Assembly: GCF_947036855.1 (NCBI RefSeq)
Contig: NZ_CAMQRY010000005.1
Coordinates: 1 to 47,057 of the forward strand
DNA: 47,057 nt
Direction: 5' to 3'
Origin: an uncultured Clostridium sp.
GTDB lineage: Bacteria > Bacillota > Clostridia > Clostridiales > Clostridiaceae
Of the stretch, positions 1-8,090 are shown piece by piece. Position 1 is the stretch's first letter. Each line of letters opens with the position of its first letter. The translations under genes and the position numbers were made by a program. The notes under the pieces were generated by a model. That model saw only the letters and a program-made list of their open reading frames with translations. It made no database searches and had not been told where the DNA came from.

Positions 1-371
1 TTTTGATTAGTATTCTTAAAATAATTCATAATTCCATTAGCAAGTGTACCTGTATTACAATTCTTAGTTGGATGAACTACCATAAAAGGTTTTTTATTTA
101 AAACTAATATATCAGAATCCTCATAAACTACTTCTATATCTATATCTTCAGGCTCTATATCCTGTGATTCTTCTCTTTGTAAATCAACATCTATCTTATC
201 CCCACCTGATATCATAAAGTCCATAAAAACAACCTTTCCATTGACTCTAACCCTATGTTCTTTACCTGCCTTCTTTATAAATCTACTTGAAAGTCCCATA
301 ACCTCTTTAAGATAAAACTTTATCTTAATATTATCATAACTACTATCAACTATTTTAGTTAACATACTCAT
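1..371 (-). CDS. RluA-family rRNA pseudouridine synthase, N-terminal part (gene runs off the left edge)
   Basis: I translated this by hand from the minus strand; it gives about 123 residues and stays open to base 1. The first ~80 residues look like an S4 RNA-binding domain, with SSRFIKKAGKEHRVRVNGK. This is followed by the start of the pseudouridine synthase fold, VVYEDSDILVLNKKPFMVVHP and a TGTLANG stretch, which is characteristic of the RluA/RluD family. These enzymes isomerise specific uridines in rRNA or tRNA. The catalytic HRLD-type motif lies beyond the window, so substrate class (RluD, RluC or YlyB-like) cannot be assigned. The start ATG has AGGAG about eight bases upstream and lies 11 bases after the yqeK stop, so the two are probably co-transcribed. 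Confidence 0.88.
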   Translation of the reverse strand, partial: MSMLTKIVDSSYDNIKIKFYLKEVMGLSSRFIKKAGKEHRVRVNGKVVFMDFMISGGDKIDVDLQREESQDIEPEDIDIEVVYEDSDILVLNKKPFMVVHPTKNCNTGTLANGIMNYFKNTNQ

Positions 372-382
372 AAATTAATCTC

Positions 383-955
383 CTACTTTCTCATCTTTTC
401 CATAATCAAATAATTTCTTGCCTCAAGTGTTAAAGGATGTATAACCCTATCTCTATCTAGTACTATTCTCATAGTATTATTAAGTCCCTCAAGAACACCA
501 TCTTCTAAAGATTTATAAGTTATATCACGAAGCTTTTCAACTCCATCATAAACTCTATTTGGTTCAATATAATCTGCAATATATATTATTTTTTCTAAAA
601 TACTCATTTCTTTTCTTCCTGTACTGTGAAACTTTATAGCATTTAAAATTTCCTTATCTTCAACACCAAATTTACTCTTTAGTAAAATAGCTCCAACAAA
701 ACCATGTAATATTTGTGGTGCTAGTTCCTCTATTTCACTAATTTCAAAATTATTTTTCTTTAAAATTTCTTTTTGTTTCTCAATATTCATTTCTTTAGCT
801 AAATCATGACCAAGTCCTGCAATCCTAGCTTTATAAGTATCTGCACCATATAAAACTGCCAGTTTTTCTGCTGTTTCAGAAACTCCTATTGTATGTTTAT
901 ATCTTCTCTCACTTAAATTTTCTTTTAAATAAGCCTTTATTTTATTTTCTAACAT
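383..955 (-). CDS. yqeK: YqeK-type HD-domain hydrolase (probable diadenosine tetraphosphatase)
   Basis: A 190-residue protein of the HD superfamily. H21, the H50-D51 doublet in GLGHDLAKE, a later H in FHSTG and the D of YIADYIEPNR are the expected metal ligands of YqeK. Characterised YqeK proteins are symmetrical Ap4A hydrolases that release ADP. The open frame extends five codons further to an ATG at 970, but that ATG is part of the Shine-Dalgarno (ATGAGGTGG), so I place the start at the internal ATG (955) with GAGGTGG in front of it. In many Firmicutes yqeK is followed by rsfS; here an RluA synthase follows instead. Confidence 0.92.
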   Translation of the reverse strand: MLENKIKAYLKENLSERRYKHTIGVSETAEKLAVLYGADTYKARIAGLGHDLAKEMNIEKQKEILKKNNFEISEIEELAPQILHGFVGAILLKSKFGVEDKEILNAIKFHSTGRKEMSILEKIIYIADYIEPNRVYDGVEKLRDITYKSLEDGVLEGLNNTMRIVLDRDRVIHPLTLEARNYLIMEKMRK

Positions 956-998
956 AATAATCCACCTCATAATTCAAACTATAATTTAACCTTTATTA

Positions 999-1027
999 AT
1001 TATATCAATTAATATTCATAAAGTGAA
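999..1027 (-). promoter_or_regulatory. Probable sigma-A promoter for yqeK-rluA
   Basis: On the minus strand a TATAAT (999-1004) carries the extended TGn element just upstream. A weaker TTCACT -35 lies at 1022-1027, with 17-base spacing. It lies just after the yhbY terminator and before the yqeK start, so it would open a new transcription unit. Confidence 0.55.
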
Positions 1028-1051
1028 TTGCTAGGCTTAAATAATATTATG

Positions 1052-1085
1052 TAAAATAAAAACAGGCTCATATCAATGAACCTGC
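1052..1085 (-). terminator. Rho-independent terminator of obgE-yhbY
   Basis: CAGGTTCA (1084-1077) pairs with TGAGCCTG (1070-1063) with one G-U pair and a six-base loop. A T-rich tract follows on the minus strand. It lies nine bases after the yhbY stop. Confidence 0.85.
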
Positions 1086-1093
1086 TAAGCTTA

Positions 1094-1399
1094 CTATTTA
1101 GTTCTTATAACTGGAAGCTCAATAACTGGCTTCTTGCTTGATTGCTTAAAAATAACTATTTTACTTCCGATTGACTGGATAGCTTCACAGTGAATTGCTT
1201 TACAAATCGTATCTGATGCTTCTCTAGCTGAAAGTCCACTATTTTCAAGAACCTTTATTTTAATTAACTCTCTTGTTTCAAGTATCTCTTCTACTTGCTT
1301 TAAAAAGTTTTCTTCAATTCCATTTTTTCCAATTTGGAAAACTGGATCTAATCTATTAGCCATTCCTCTTAGGAATGCTCTTTGCTTAGTTGTTATCAT
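1094..1399 (-). CDS. yhbY: YhbY/CRM-domain RNA-binding protein (ribosome assembly factor)
   Basis: A 101-residue single CRS1-YhbY (CRM) domain. It starts with the typical helix TTKQRAFLRGMANRLDPVF, then the conserved QIGKNG turn (a GxxG-like RNA-binding loop), and ends in a short basic tail. YhbY proteins associate with pre-50S particles and are thought to help ribosome assembly. AAGGAGG lies upstream of the ATG. The gene begins 13 bases after the obgE stop and a terminator follows, so obgE and yhbY form a two-gene unit, consistent with a shared role in 50S maturation. Confidence 0.93.
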   Translation of the reverse strand: MITTKQRAFLRGMANRLDPVFQIGKNGIEENFLKQVEEILETRELIKIKVLENSGLSAREASDTICKAIHCEAIQSIGSKIVIFKQSSKKPVIELPVIRTK

Positions 1400-1412
1400 C
1401 TTAAAATCCTCC

Positions 1413-2699
1413 TTACATTATGTATTCGAATTCGAAGTCTCTTAATCTTACGATATCTTCGTTTTCTATACCTAAGTCTCTTAATTCTTGTAATATACCC
1501 TTATCAGTAAGAACTTTATGAAGGTGTCTTAATGAATCTGGATCATTAACATAAGTAGACATTAATAGTCTATCTACGAAACTTCCTGTAAGAACATATA
1601 CAATAGTTCCATTTTCATCAACTTTGTCAATTTCATATTTAAATTGCTTATGCTCTGGTATAAATCTTTCATCTTCTTCAATGTATAAATCAGCTACTGG
1701 AATTGTATCAAGAACTCTTGCCATTTCCTTCATAACTTCATCTACACCTTGAGATGTAGCTGCTGACATTTTATAAACACTTTCAAATCCCATAGCTTTA
1801 ACTTCTTTTTCAAAGTTTACATAAACTTCGTCATCAAATAACATATCTGCTTTATTAGCAACAACTATTTGAGGTCTATCCCAAAGTTTAACACTATAGT
1901 TTTTAAGTTCTTTGTTTATCTTCTTAAAGTCTGCAACTGGATCTCTTCCTTCAATTCCTGAAATATCTACAATATGAACTAAAAGTCTAGTTCTTTCAAT
2001 ATGTCTTAAGAATTCAAATCCAAGACCAACACCCTCTGAAGCTCCTTCAATAATACCTGGAATATCTGCCATTACGAAAGGTTTAGTACCTTTTCCAGCA
2101 ACAACTCCAAGATTTGGCTTAAGTGTTGTAAAGTGATAGTTAGCTATTTTTGGTTTAGCTTTAGTTACAACTGATAATAAAGTTGATTTTCCAACGTTAG
2201 GGAATCCTAAAAGTCCTACGTCAGCTAAAAGCTTAAGCTCAAGAGTTATTTCCATCTCTTCAGATGGCATTCCTGGCTCTGAGAAATGTGGTGCCTGTCT
2301 TGTAGGTGTACAGAACTTACAGTTTCCTCTTCCACCTCTTCCACCTTCACAAATAACTAGCTTATCTTCTGAATGTACAAGATCCGCTATAACTTTATTT
2401 GATGCAGTATCTCTAATTATTGTTCCCATAGGAACTTCTATAATTAAATCTTTACCATCTCTACCATAACATTTTGATGATGAACCATTATCTCCATCTG
2501 CTGCTATAAATCTTCTTTTATATTTAAAATCTAATAGTGTTGTTATTTGTGAATTGACTTTGATGACAACATCTCCACCAGCTCCACCATCTCCACCATC
2601 TGGTCCACCAAGTGGTATGTACTTCTCTTTTCTAAAAGAAATTGATCCATTTCCACCTGTTCCTGATCTAACCATGATTTTGGCCATATCTATAAACAT
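1413..2699 (-). CDS. obgE: Obg GTPase (50S assembly, stress and sporulation control)
   Basis: A 428-residue Obg with all three domains. The glycine-rich Obg fold occupies roughly residues 1-158 (many GGxGG turns such as [14 protein letters not shown]). The G domain follows with G1 [10 protein letters not shown]3 DIPGIIEGA and G4 NKAD. A C-terminal OCT domain lies at about residues 345-428. Obg binds the 50S subunit and ppGpp, and in Bacillus it is needed for sporulation and the general stress response. It follows rplU-prp-rpmA as in Bacillus, but spo0B is absent between rpmA and obgE. A strong terminator separates it from rpmA, so it must have its own promoter in the AT-rich 2700-2821 gap; I could not fix a convincing -35/-10 pair there. 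Confidence 0.97.
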   Translation of the reverse strand: MFIDMAKIMVRSGTGGNGSISFRKEKYIPLGGPDGGDGGAGGDVVIKVNSQITTLLDFKYKRRFIAADGDNGSSSKCYGRDGKDLIIEVPMGTIIRDTASNKVIADLVHSEDKLVICEGGRGGRGNCKFCTPTRQAPHFSEPGMPSEEMEITLELKLLADVGLLGFPNVGKSTLLSVVTKAKPKIANYHFTTLKPNLGVVAGKGTKPFVMADIPGIIEGASEGVGLGFEFLRHIERTRLLVHIVDISGIEGRDPVADFKKINKELKNYSVKLWDRPQIVVANKADMLFDDEVYVNFEKEVKAMGFESVYKMSAATSQGVDEVMKEMARVLDTIPVADLYIEEDERFIPEHKQFKYEIDKVDENGTIVYVLTGSFVDRLLMSTYVNDPDSLRHLHKVLTDKGILQELRDLGIENEDIVRLRDFEFEYIM

Positions 2700-2821
2700 A
2701 TACTCACCCTCTCTTCCTTAAATAGTATTAAATATTTATGATTAAAAAAATACGTTTTTTGTATTATTTTCTAATATAATTATTTAAATCCTATTTTTAG
2801 TTTAATCTATAATAAAATTCT

Positions 2822-2853
2822 AAAAAAAGCACCCTATGAAACTAGGGTGCTTT
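2822..2853 (-). terminator. Rho-independent terminator after rpmA
   Basis: A perfect 11-bp stem, AAAGCACCCTA (2853-2843) with TAGGGTGCTTT (2836-2826), has a six-base loop and runs into a T tract on the minus strand. It closes the rplU-prp-rpmA unit 20 bases after the rpmA stop. Confidence 0.95.
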
Positions 2854-2873
2854 CTATTTCAAGAATAAAAATA

Positions 2874-3170
2874 TTATTCAGCTATCTCTATTTGTACAGG
2901 GTAAACTGAAACTTTCTTTCTATCTCTTCCAAATCTTTCGTATTTAACAACTCCGTCTACTTTACTGAATAAAGTATCATCGCCACCTCTACCTACGTTA
3001 TTACCTGGATGGATTTTAGTTCCTCTTTGTCTCATTAAGATGTTTCCAGCTAAAACGAATTGACCGTCTGAACATTTAACACCAAGTCTTTTTGACTCAG
3101 AATCTCTACCATTCTTTGTACTACCCATTCCCTTTTTGTGAGCGAATAGTTGAAGGTTTATGATTATCAT
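2874..3170 (-). CDS. rpmA: 50S ribosomal protein L27 with Prp-cleavable N-terminal extension
   Basis: A 98-residue bL27. It opens with [18 protein letters not shown]: the mature protein should begin at AHKKG, and the preceding LQLF is the Firmicute extension removed by the protease Prp (encoded just upstream). The mature N-terminus reaches toward the peptidyl-transferase centre, so removal of the extension is essential in Staphylococcus. The body has the usual [12 protein letters not shown] and [15 protein letters not shown] segments. AGGAGG lies about nine bases before the ATG, and the prp stop is four bases upstream, so translation is probably coupled. Confidence 0.97.
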   Translation of the reverse strand: MIIINLQLFAHKKGMGSTKNGRDSESKRLGVKCSDGQFVLAGNILMRQRGTKIHPGNNVGRGGDDTLFSKVDGVVKYERFGRDRKKVSVYPVQIEIAE

Positions 3171-3174
3171 GATA

Positions 3175-3546
3175 TTACACCTCCTCTTTTTCTAAATTTA
3201 TATATTCACAACGTTTCTTATATCCAAAACTTTGCTCAATGCTTAGAATTACACTATCTAAGCTTTTTTCAAATGTCTTTAACAACACTTGAGCTTGATT
3301 AATTTCATCACTAGTGAATCCATTTAAATCAAGTTTTAAATATCCGTCACTAATTTCATAGTTTACATTCAGTTTTAAAACTTCATCTAAGCCTATAATA
3401 ACACTTTGAGATAATACTGATACAGAGTTACACACCATATCGTAAGCCTCTCCAGCTAAAATCATATCCCTCTCACGAAGTGCATGATTATTTATAGTGA
3501 ACGAAATTATGTTATTGCTTTTCGTTTCAATTCTAATCTTAATCAT
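3175..3546 (-). CDS. prp: Ribosomal-processing cysteine protease Prp
   Basis: A 123-residue YsxB/Prp (DUF464) protein. The catalytic pair is visible as H21 in NNHAL and C39 in [10 protein letters not shown], with a glycine in the AGEAYD loop. Most Prp proteins have GHA at the histidine; here it is NHA, a small departure. Prp removes the N-terminal extension of L27, and its substrate gene rpmA follows by four bases. The ATG is one base after the rplU stop and has no clear Shine-Dalgarno of its own, so expression probably depends on translational coupling to rplU. Confidence 0.93.
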   Translation of the reverse strand: MIKIRIETKSNNIISFTINNHALRERDMILAGEAYDMVCNSVSVLSQSVIIGLDEVLKLNVNYEISDGYLKLDLNGFTSDEINQAQVLLKTFEKSLDSVILSIEQSFGYKKRCEYINLEKEEV

Positions 3547-3547
3547 A

Positions 3548-3859
3548 TTAAGCTTCGATTCTCTCTATAACAATTTTTGTATAAGGTTGTCTGTGACCAT
3601 TCTTTCTTCTGTAGTCTTTCTTAGGTTTAAACTTGAAAACTATTATTTTCTTCGCTTTACCTTGAGCTACTACTTTAGCTACAACTTTAGCACCTTCTAC
3701 AACTGGTGTACCAACTTTGATCTCACCATCTTTAGCAACTGCAAGAACCTCTGTTAATTCAACCATTGATTCCACTTCAGCGTCAAGTTTTTCAACGAAT
3801 AAAACGTCTCCTACTTGGACTCTGTATTGCTTTCCACCTGTATTTATTACTGCGTACAT
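3548..3859 (-). CDS. rplU: 50S ribosomal protein L21
   Basis: A 103-residue bL21 of standard length. It begins [18 protein letters not shown] and ends in the basic [19 protein letters not shown] segment, both highly conserved. It binds 23S rRNA in the large subunit. It is the first gene of rplU-prp-rpmA, preceded by an L21-type leader RNA and a near-consensus promoter. GAGGAGGTG lies eight bases before the ATG. Confidence 0.97.
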   Translation of the reverse strand: MYAVINTGGKQYRVQVGDVLFVEKLDAEVESMVELTEVLAVAKDGEIKVGTPVVEGAKVVAKVVAQGKAKKIIVFKFKPKKDYRRKNGHRQPYTKIVIERIEA

Positions 3860-3942
3860 AATTACACCTCCTCATAACGGACTCGCCACCTAAGGTACAA
3901 ATCTTACAACTTGTTTTAAAACCTATTCGTGAGCGGTTTACA
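3860..3942 (-). ncRNA. L21-type ribosomal leader RNA
   Basis: The roughly 80-base untranslated leader between the promoter and rplU contains the blocks ACCGCTCACGAATAGGT and GGTGGCGAGTCCGTT just before the Shine-Dalgarno. These blocks resemble the autoregulatory L21 leader of Bacilli and Clostridia, in which the GGCGAG block pairs with the upstream CTC-containing block. I recognise this by resemblance, not by covariance search. L21 (or another product of the operon) would be the expected ligand. Confidence 0.72.
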
Positions 3943-3948
3943 AAGGAA

Positions 3949-3977
3949 ATTCTATCACAATTAACTATCATTGTAAA
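3949..3977 (-). promoter_or_regulatory. Sigma-A promoter of rplU-prp-rpmA
   Basis: TTTACA (3972-3977) and TAGAAT (3949-3954) are separated by exactly 17 bases on the minus strand. The start site would fall near 3942, at the head of the L21 leader. Confidence 0.85.
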
Positions 3978-3984
3978 GCAAATT

Positions 3985-5421
3985 CTAATATTTTTCGATA
4001 TTCTTTACCAAGAAATCTTTAACATTTTCTATCTGATTTTTGAATATTAATGGTTCAATATTATAAAAATCATTCATATCATCAAAATTAAGATAGATAT
4101 TTAAATTTAATGCATTTATATCTTTTAAAAACTTAAATATATTTCCAGTAACATCCTTCTCATATATTCTATTTAAAGTTATATGGAAATCCTTAATCTC
4201 ACTTTCTGCATCCCATCTTAATATTTCATTTTTTAAAAGTAAATTTATATAAGAAAGTTTAAGAATTTTCCCATTCCCACTACATCTATCACAATTTTCT
4301 TCTATAAATTCATAAATACTTTTACCACGCCTTGCTCTGGCAATTTGAACAAGACCAAGTTCTGTGAAATCAAATACTTTACACATCTGCTTATCTTTAT
4401 ATAGTTTCTGTGTTAAAACATTAATTACTTTTTCCTTTGCAAGCTTATTAAAACTCTCAATAAAATCTATAATTATAATACCACTTATATTTCTAAGCTT
4501 TATTTGCTTTGCAACTTCTTTAGCTGCTTCAATATTTGTAATATCTGCTGTAGTTCTATCTTTTGAGCTTATATTATTTTTAGCTGTATTAACATCTACT
4601 GTATACATTGCTTCTGTTTTTTCTATAACTATATTTCCACCACAAGTTAAATTGACTTTATTATTTCTAAGACTTAATATAGATTTTTCTATTCCATAAT
4701 AAGCAAATAAAGTCTGCTTCTCTGTATGTAGCTTTAACTCAACTTCGCCTTTGTTTAAATCATCACTTAAAAACTCAAAGTCTTTCTTGCAATCTACAGT
4801 AATGCTTTTTGTCTTATCATCAATAAAATCTTTTCCTATTCTATTGATAAGACTATTGTTATCATATACTTTTCCAGGCTTTAATTCATACTTGCATTTT
4901 TGAACAACTTTTTTATAAGCTTCATATAATTCATTAAATTCTTTCTGAATTTCTTCTATGCTTGCATCTTCTGCCTTAGTTCTAATAGTTATACCAATAT
5001 CATCTGGCTTCTCAATAAGAGTTTTTATTTCTTTTTCAAACTCTCTATTTTTTATTTTTCTCGAAACCATAAATTCCTTATGCTTTGTTTCTATAACTAG
5101 ATACTTACCGGCTAAAGAATAAACACTTGAAACCTTTGCTGCTTTATTTGCAATTTCCTCTTTCATAACTTCAACAATTAATTCAAAACCAACTTTTAAT
5201 TTCACTTTGTCATCAAGTGGCATATATGCATCTTTATCATAGCCAATATCTATAAACACACCTTTTATACTCGGTACAATTCTTTTAACTATTCCTTTAT
5301 AAAGTTCTCCTGCAACAGATTCTTTATTATCTTCTTCTATATGACACTCTACTAATTCATTATTATCTTTTATTGCTACTCTAAGTAGACTTTCTCTTCT
5401 CTCAATAAATATTTCTCTCAT
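3985..5421 (-). CDS. rng: Ribonuclease E/G family endoribonuclease
   Basis: A 478-residue RNase G-type enzyme. An S1-like RNA-binding region occupies about residues 35-115. The catalytic DNase-I-like subdomain contains D276 in TVDVNTAK and D319 in IIIIDFIE, which correspond to the two metal-binding aspartates of RNase E. A zinc-link cysteine pair, C377 and C380 in CDRCSGNG, should support oligomerisation. It has no long disordered scaffold tail, hence G-type. RNase E/G processes 16S and 5S rRNA and turns over mRNA. Of two in-frame ATGs, I chose the second (5421) because AAGAAGGG abuts the first. It follows the DUF2344 gene by 12 bases and precedes the rplU promoter. Confidence 0.93.
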   Translation of the reverse strand: MREIFIERRESLLRVAIKDNNELVECHIEEDNKESVAGELYKGIVKRIVPSIKGVFIDIGYDKDAYMPLDDKVKLKVGFELIVEVMKEEIANKAAKVSSVYSLAGKYLVIETKHKEFMVSRKIKNREFEKEIKTLIEKPDDIGITIRTKAEDASIEEIQKEFNELYEAYKKVVQKCKYELKPGKVYDNNSLINRIGKDFIDDKTKSITVDCKKDFEFLSDDLNKGEVELKLHTEKQTLFAYYGIEKSILSLRNNKVNLTCGGNIVIEKTEAMYTVDVNTAKNNISSKDRTTADITNIEAAKEVAKQIKLRNISGIIIIDFIESFNKLAKEKVINVLTQKLYKDKQMCKVFDFTELGLVQIARARRGKSIYEFIEENCDRCSGNGKILKLSYINLLLKNEILRWDAESEIKDFHITLNRIYEKDVTGNIFKFLKDINALNLNIYLNFDDMNDFYNIEPLIFKNQIENVKDFLVKNIEKY

Positions 5422-5433
5422 ATACATCCCTTC

Positions 5434-6144
5434 TTAATCTATATATTTATATAAAGGTACTAAAACCTCTTCTTTATATCCAAACATTTCAATTCTTTTT
5501 ATATCTATAAATGCTCCAACTGTTGTATTACTAGTATTTAATCTAATAAATCTAGCAAGTAGTGATGGTGATAAAGTTTCCCTACTACCACAGCAAATCA
5601 TAGTATCAATCACTAAAATATTATCTTCTATTTTATAAGAAAATTCTTTTATAAAAGGTTTTATATCAGTCATTTTCTCACTTTTCTTAGTTTTCTTCAT
5701 AGTATTGTACTCTGGCATTTCTATAAAATTCTTCATATCTTCATCTAAATTTGAAACATCATTATATCTTATTTTAATAATATAAGTTGCCATATCTAAA
5801 AGTGCCATAGCTTGTGGCACTCTTCTAACATCCATAATTATAGGAGTTTTTGAAGCCTTTAAAAATGTAATCCCTCTAGCTGAATTAGCATTAAGTTTCT
5901 CTAATACTTCATCACAATCAACATCTTCTGTTAAATATAAATCTGCATAATCTCCATCTGAATAGACTCCAACAGATAAAGGTAGTGCTATAACAAACAT
6001 CATATGTGGGTTATAACCTTTAGTATATTCAACAGGTAAATCTGATCTCTTACCTACTTTTTGAACAGTTCTAAGTAAATCAAGATGTGAGATGAATTTT
6101 AAACTCTCACCTTTTGTAAATTTAATTAAGTATCGCACCTTCAA
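5434..6144 (-). CDS. DUF2344 (TIGR03936-type) radical SAM-linked protein
   Basis: A 236-residue protein beginning KVRYLIKFTKGESLKFISHLD, the signature of the DUF2344/TIGR03936 family. These proteins are encoded beside, or fused to, a large radical SAM enzyme. The N-terminal part resembles the RNA-modification accessory fold (SHLDLLRTVQKVGKRSDLPVEYTKGYNPH is split here across positions 19-47). Its biochemical role is unknown. Its start overlaps the end of the radical SAM gene by 23 bases, a sign of tight translational coupling. Together with rng it forms a three-gene unit ahead of rplU, which hints at a ribosome- or RNA-related function. Confidence 0.85.
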   Translation of the reverse strand: MKVRYLIKFTKGESLKFISHLDLLRTVQKVGKRSDLPVEYTKGYNPHMMFVIALPLSVGVYSDGDYADLYLTEDVDCDEVLEKLNANSARGITFLKASKTPIIMDVRRVPQAMALLDMATYIIKIRYNDVSNLDEDMKNFIEMPEYNTMKKTKKSEKMTDIKPFIKEFSYKIEDNILVIDTMICCGSRETLSPSLLARFIRLNTSNTTVGAFIDIKRIEMFGYKEEVLVPLYKYID

Positions 6145-7975
6145 AACACTTCCCTTCTTTAAAGTTTACATTTATCCCACAGCCAGTACAGCCCTCTCTA
6201 CAGTTTCTTGTAAGACTAGCAGTTTTAGCTTTTTCATTTTCTTCTTCTATATAACTTCTATTAACTCCAATATCAATAAAGTCCCATGGTAAAATTTCAT
6301 CATAACTTCTTTCTCTAAATACAAAGAAATCTATGTCTATTCCACACTCTTCTATAGCTTCCATCCAAAGGTCATATTTAAAGAATTGGCTCCAACCATC
6401 AAACTTTGCACCTTTTTCATAAGCTTTAATTAAAACATCACACATTCTTCTATCACCTCTAGCAAAAAGTGCTTCCATTAAGGCAGTTTCTTGCTCATGG
6501 TAACTGTAATTTATTGCTCTAGTTTTTATAGAATCTCTAACAGCACTAATTTTTTCTTTAATGACATCTGCTCTTTCCATTGGTGACCATTGGAATGGTG
6601 TAAATGGTTTTGGTACAAGAATAGATGTACTAACATTTATTTTTAGTCCTTTGTGTCTTTTAGCTTTATCCACTGAATAATACTGCGCTGCTATCTTCTC
6701 TGAAAGTTCTCCTATAGCAGTAGCATCCTCTACATTCTCATAAGGAACTCCAAGTATGAAGTATAGCTTAATTGTGCTCCATCCTGCTTCAAAGGCATTA
6801 TACGAAGCTTCAAGTATCTTTTCTTCTGTAAGCCCTTTATTTATAACATCTCTCATCCTTTGCGAACCTGCTTCTGGTGCAAAAGTTAATCCTGTTCTTT
6901 TAACTTTTTGAATTTCTTTTAATAAATCAACTGAAAATGCATCAACCCTTATAGATGGAAGTGAAACACTTGTTTTTCTTTCTCCATGTTCTGCAATTAA
7001 ATCTGCAACAAGTGCATGAATATCAGAGTAATCACAAGTACTTAAAGAAACAAGTGAAATATCACTATAACCTGTTGACTTAAGCATAGTTCTAGCTTGT
7101 TTTAATAAAGTTTCTCTACTTTTTTCTCTAACTGGTCTGTAAATCATGCCAGCCTGACAGAATCTACATCCATTAGTACACCCTCTAAATAGTTCTAAAA
7201 CTACTCTATCATGTACAATCTCACTATAAGGAACAACTAAGTCTGTTGGGAATGGTACTTTATCTAAATCAGTAACAATTCTTTTCTTAATCCTAGCTGG
7301 AACATCCTCAAACTTTGGTTTAAATTCTTTAATAGTTCCATCTTCATTATAAGAAACCTCATATAATGAAGGTACATAAATACCCTGAATTTTTGAAGCT
7401 GCACGAAGATAATCTACTCTATTAAAGTTATCTTTCATAGACATATATAAATCAAGCATATCATTTATAGCTTCTTCACCTTCACCAAATTGTATTATGT
7501 CAAATATATCATAAATAGGTTCTGGATTGTATGCACAAGGCCCACCACCTATAATTATTGCATCATCATTTTTTCTCTGTGAAGCTCTTATAGGAACTCC
7601 CCCCATATTAAGCATATGAAGAATATTAGTATAACTCATCTCATATTGAAGAGTGAAACCTAAAAAATTAAACTCACTTATTGGATCTTTTGACTCAATG
7701 GCATAAAGAGGTATCTTATTAAATCTCATCTCAAGTTCCATATCTGGCCAAGGTGAATAAACTCTCTCGCAATAAGTATCTGCTCTCTCATTTAAAGTAT
7801 GGTATAAAATCCTTGAACCAAGGTGTGACATACCAACTTCATATACATCTGGGAAACAGAATCCAAAACGAATATCAACTTCCTCTGGATTTTTTATAAC
7901 TTCATTTAACTCTCCACCTATGTATCTTGATGGTTTCTCTACTCTACATAAAATATCATCTGTTATTCTAACCAT
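6122..7975 (-). CDS. TIGR03960-type large radical SAM protein
   Basis: A 617-residue protein. A B12-binding-like N-terminal region (about 20-190, with GFCFPDVYEVGMSHLG and IIGGGPCAYNPEP) is followed by the radical SAM core. The cluster motif is C266-x3-C270-x2-C273 in FRGCTNGCRFCQAG, and further core motifs include FAPEAGSQRMRD and LYFILGVPYE. The C-terminus has an extra cysteine-rich patch (NCREGCTGCGIN), possibly a second metal site. The substrate is unknown. The family is typical of Clostridia and is linked to DUF2344 proteins. AGGAGGACATAA precedes the ATG. Only about 35 bases separate it from the spoIVFB terminator, so it may be served by read-through. Confidence 0.9.
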   Translation of the reverse strand: MVRITDDILCRVEKPSRYIGGELNEVIKNPEEVDIRFGFCFPDVYEVGMSHLGSRILYHTLNERADTYCERVYSPWPDMELEMRFNKIPLYAIESKDPISEFNFLGFTLQYEMSYTNILHMLNMGGVPIRASQRKNDDAIIIGGGPCAYNPEPIYDIFDIIQFGEGEEAINDMLDLYMSMKDNFNRVDYLRAASKIQGIYVPSLYEVSYNEDGTIKEFKPKFEDVPARIKKRIVTDLDKVPFPTDLVVPYSEIVHDRVVLELFRGCTNGCRFCQAGMIYRPVREKSRETLLKQARTMLKSTGYSDISLVSLSTCDYSDIHALVADLIAEHGERKTSVSLPSIRVDAFSVDLLKEIQKVKRTGLTFAPEAGSQRMRDVINKGLTEEKILEASYNAFEAGWSTIKLYFILGVPYENVEDATAIGELSEKIAAQYYSVDKAKRHKGLKINVSTSILVPKPFTPFQWSPMERADVIKEKISAVRDSIKTRAINYSYHEQETALMEALFARGDRRMCDVLIKAYEKGAKFDGWSQFFKYDLWMEAIEECGIDIDFFVFRERSYDEILPWDFIDIGVNRSYIEEENEKAKTASLTRNCREGCTGCGINVNFKEGKCFEGAILN

Positions 7976-8009
7976 TTATGTCCTCCTGCAAAATATAATC
8001 TTTAAACAC

Positions 8010-8039
8010 AAAAAAGAAGCATATATAATACACTTCTTT
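8010..8039 (-). terminator. Probable terminator after spoIVFB
   Basis: Twelve consecutive pairs (two of them G-U) join 8039-8028 to 8024-8013 around a three-base loop, with a run of Ts on the minus strand. The stem is AU-rich, so termination may be partial. Confidence 0.6.
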
Positions 8040-8090
8040 AATAATTCATTTAATTTTATCACAAAAAATTATTTTAACCAACTTAAAAAC

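Noticed and set aside
3497..3757. An 86-codon plus-strand open frame across prp and rplU
   Set aside because: It is antisense to two conserved ribosomal-operon genes, has hydrophobic low-complexity sequence typical of a shadow frame, and has no good ribosome site. The same applies to the other long antisense frames, such as 24815-25453 opposite mreB/radC and 37914-38219 opposite the DUF262 gene.
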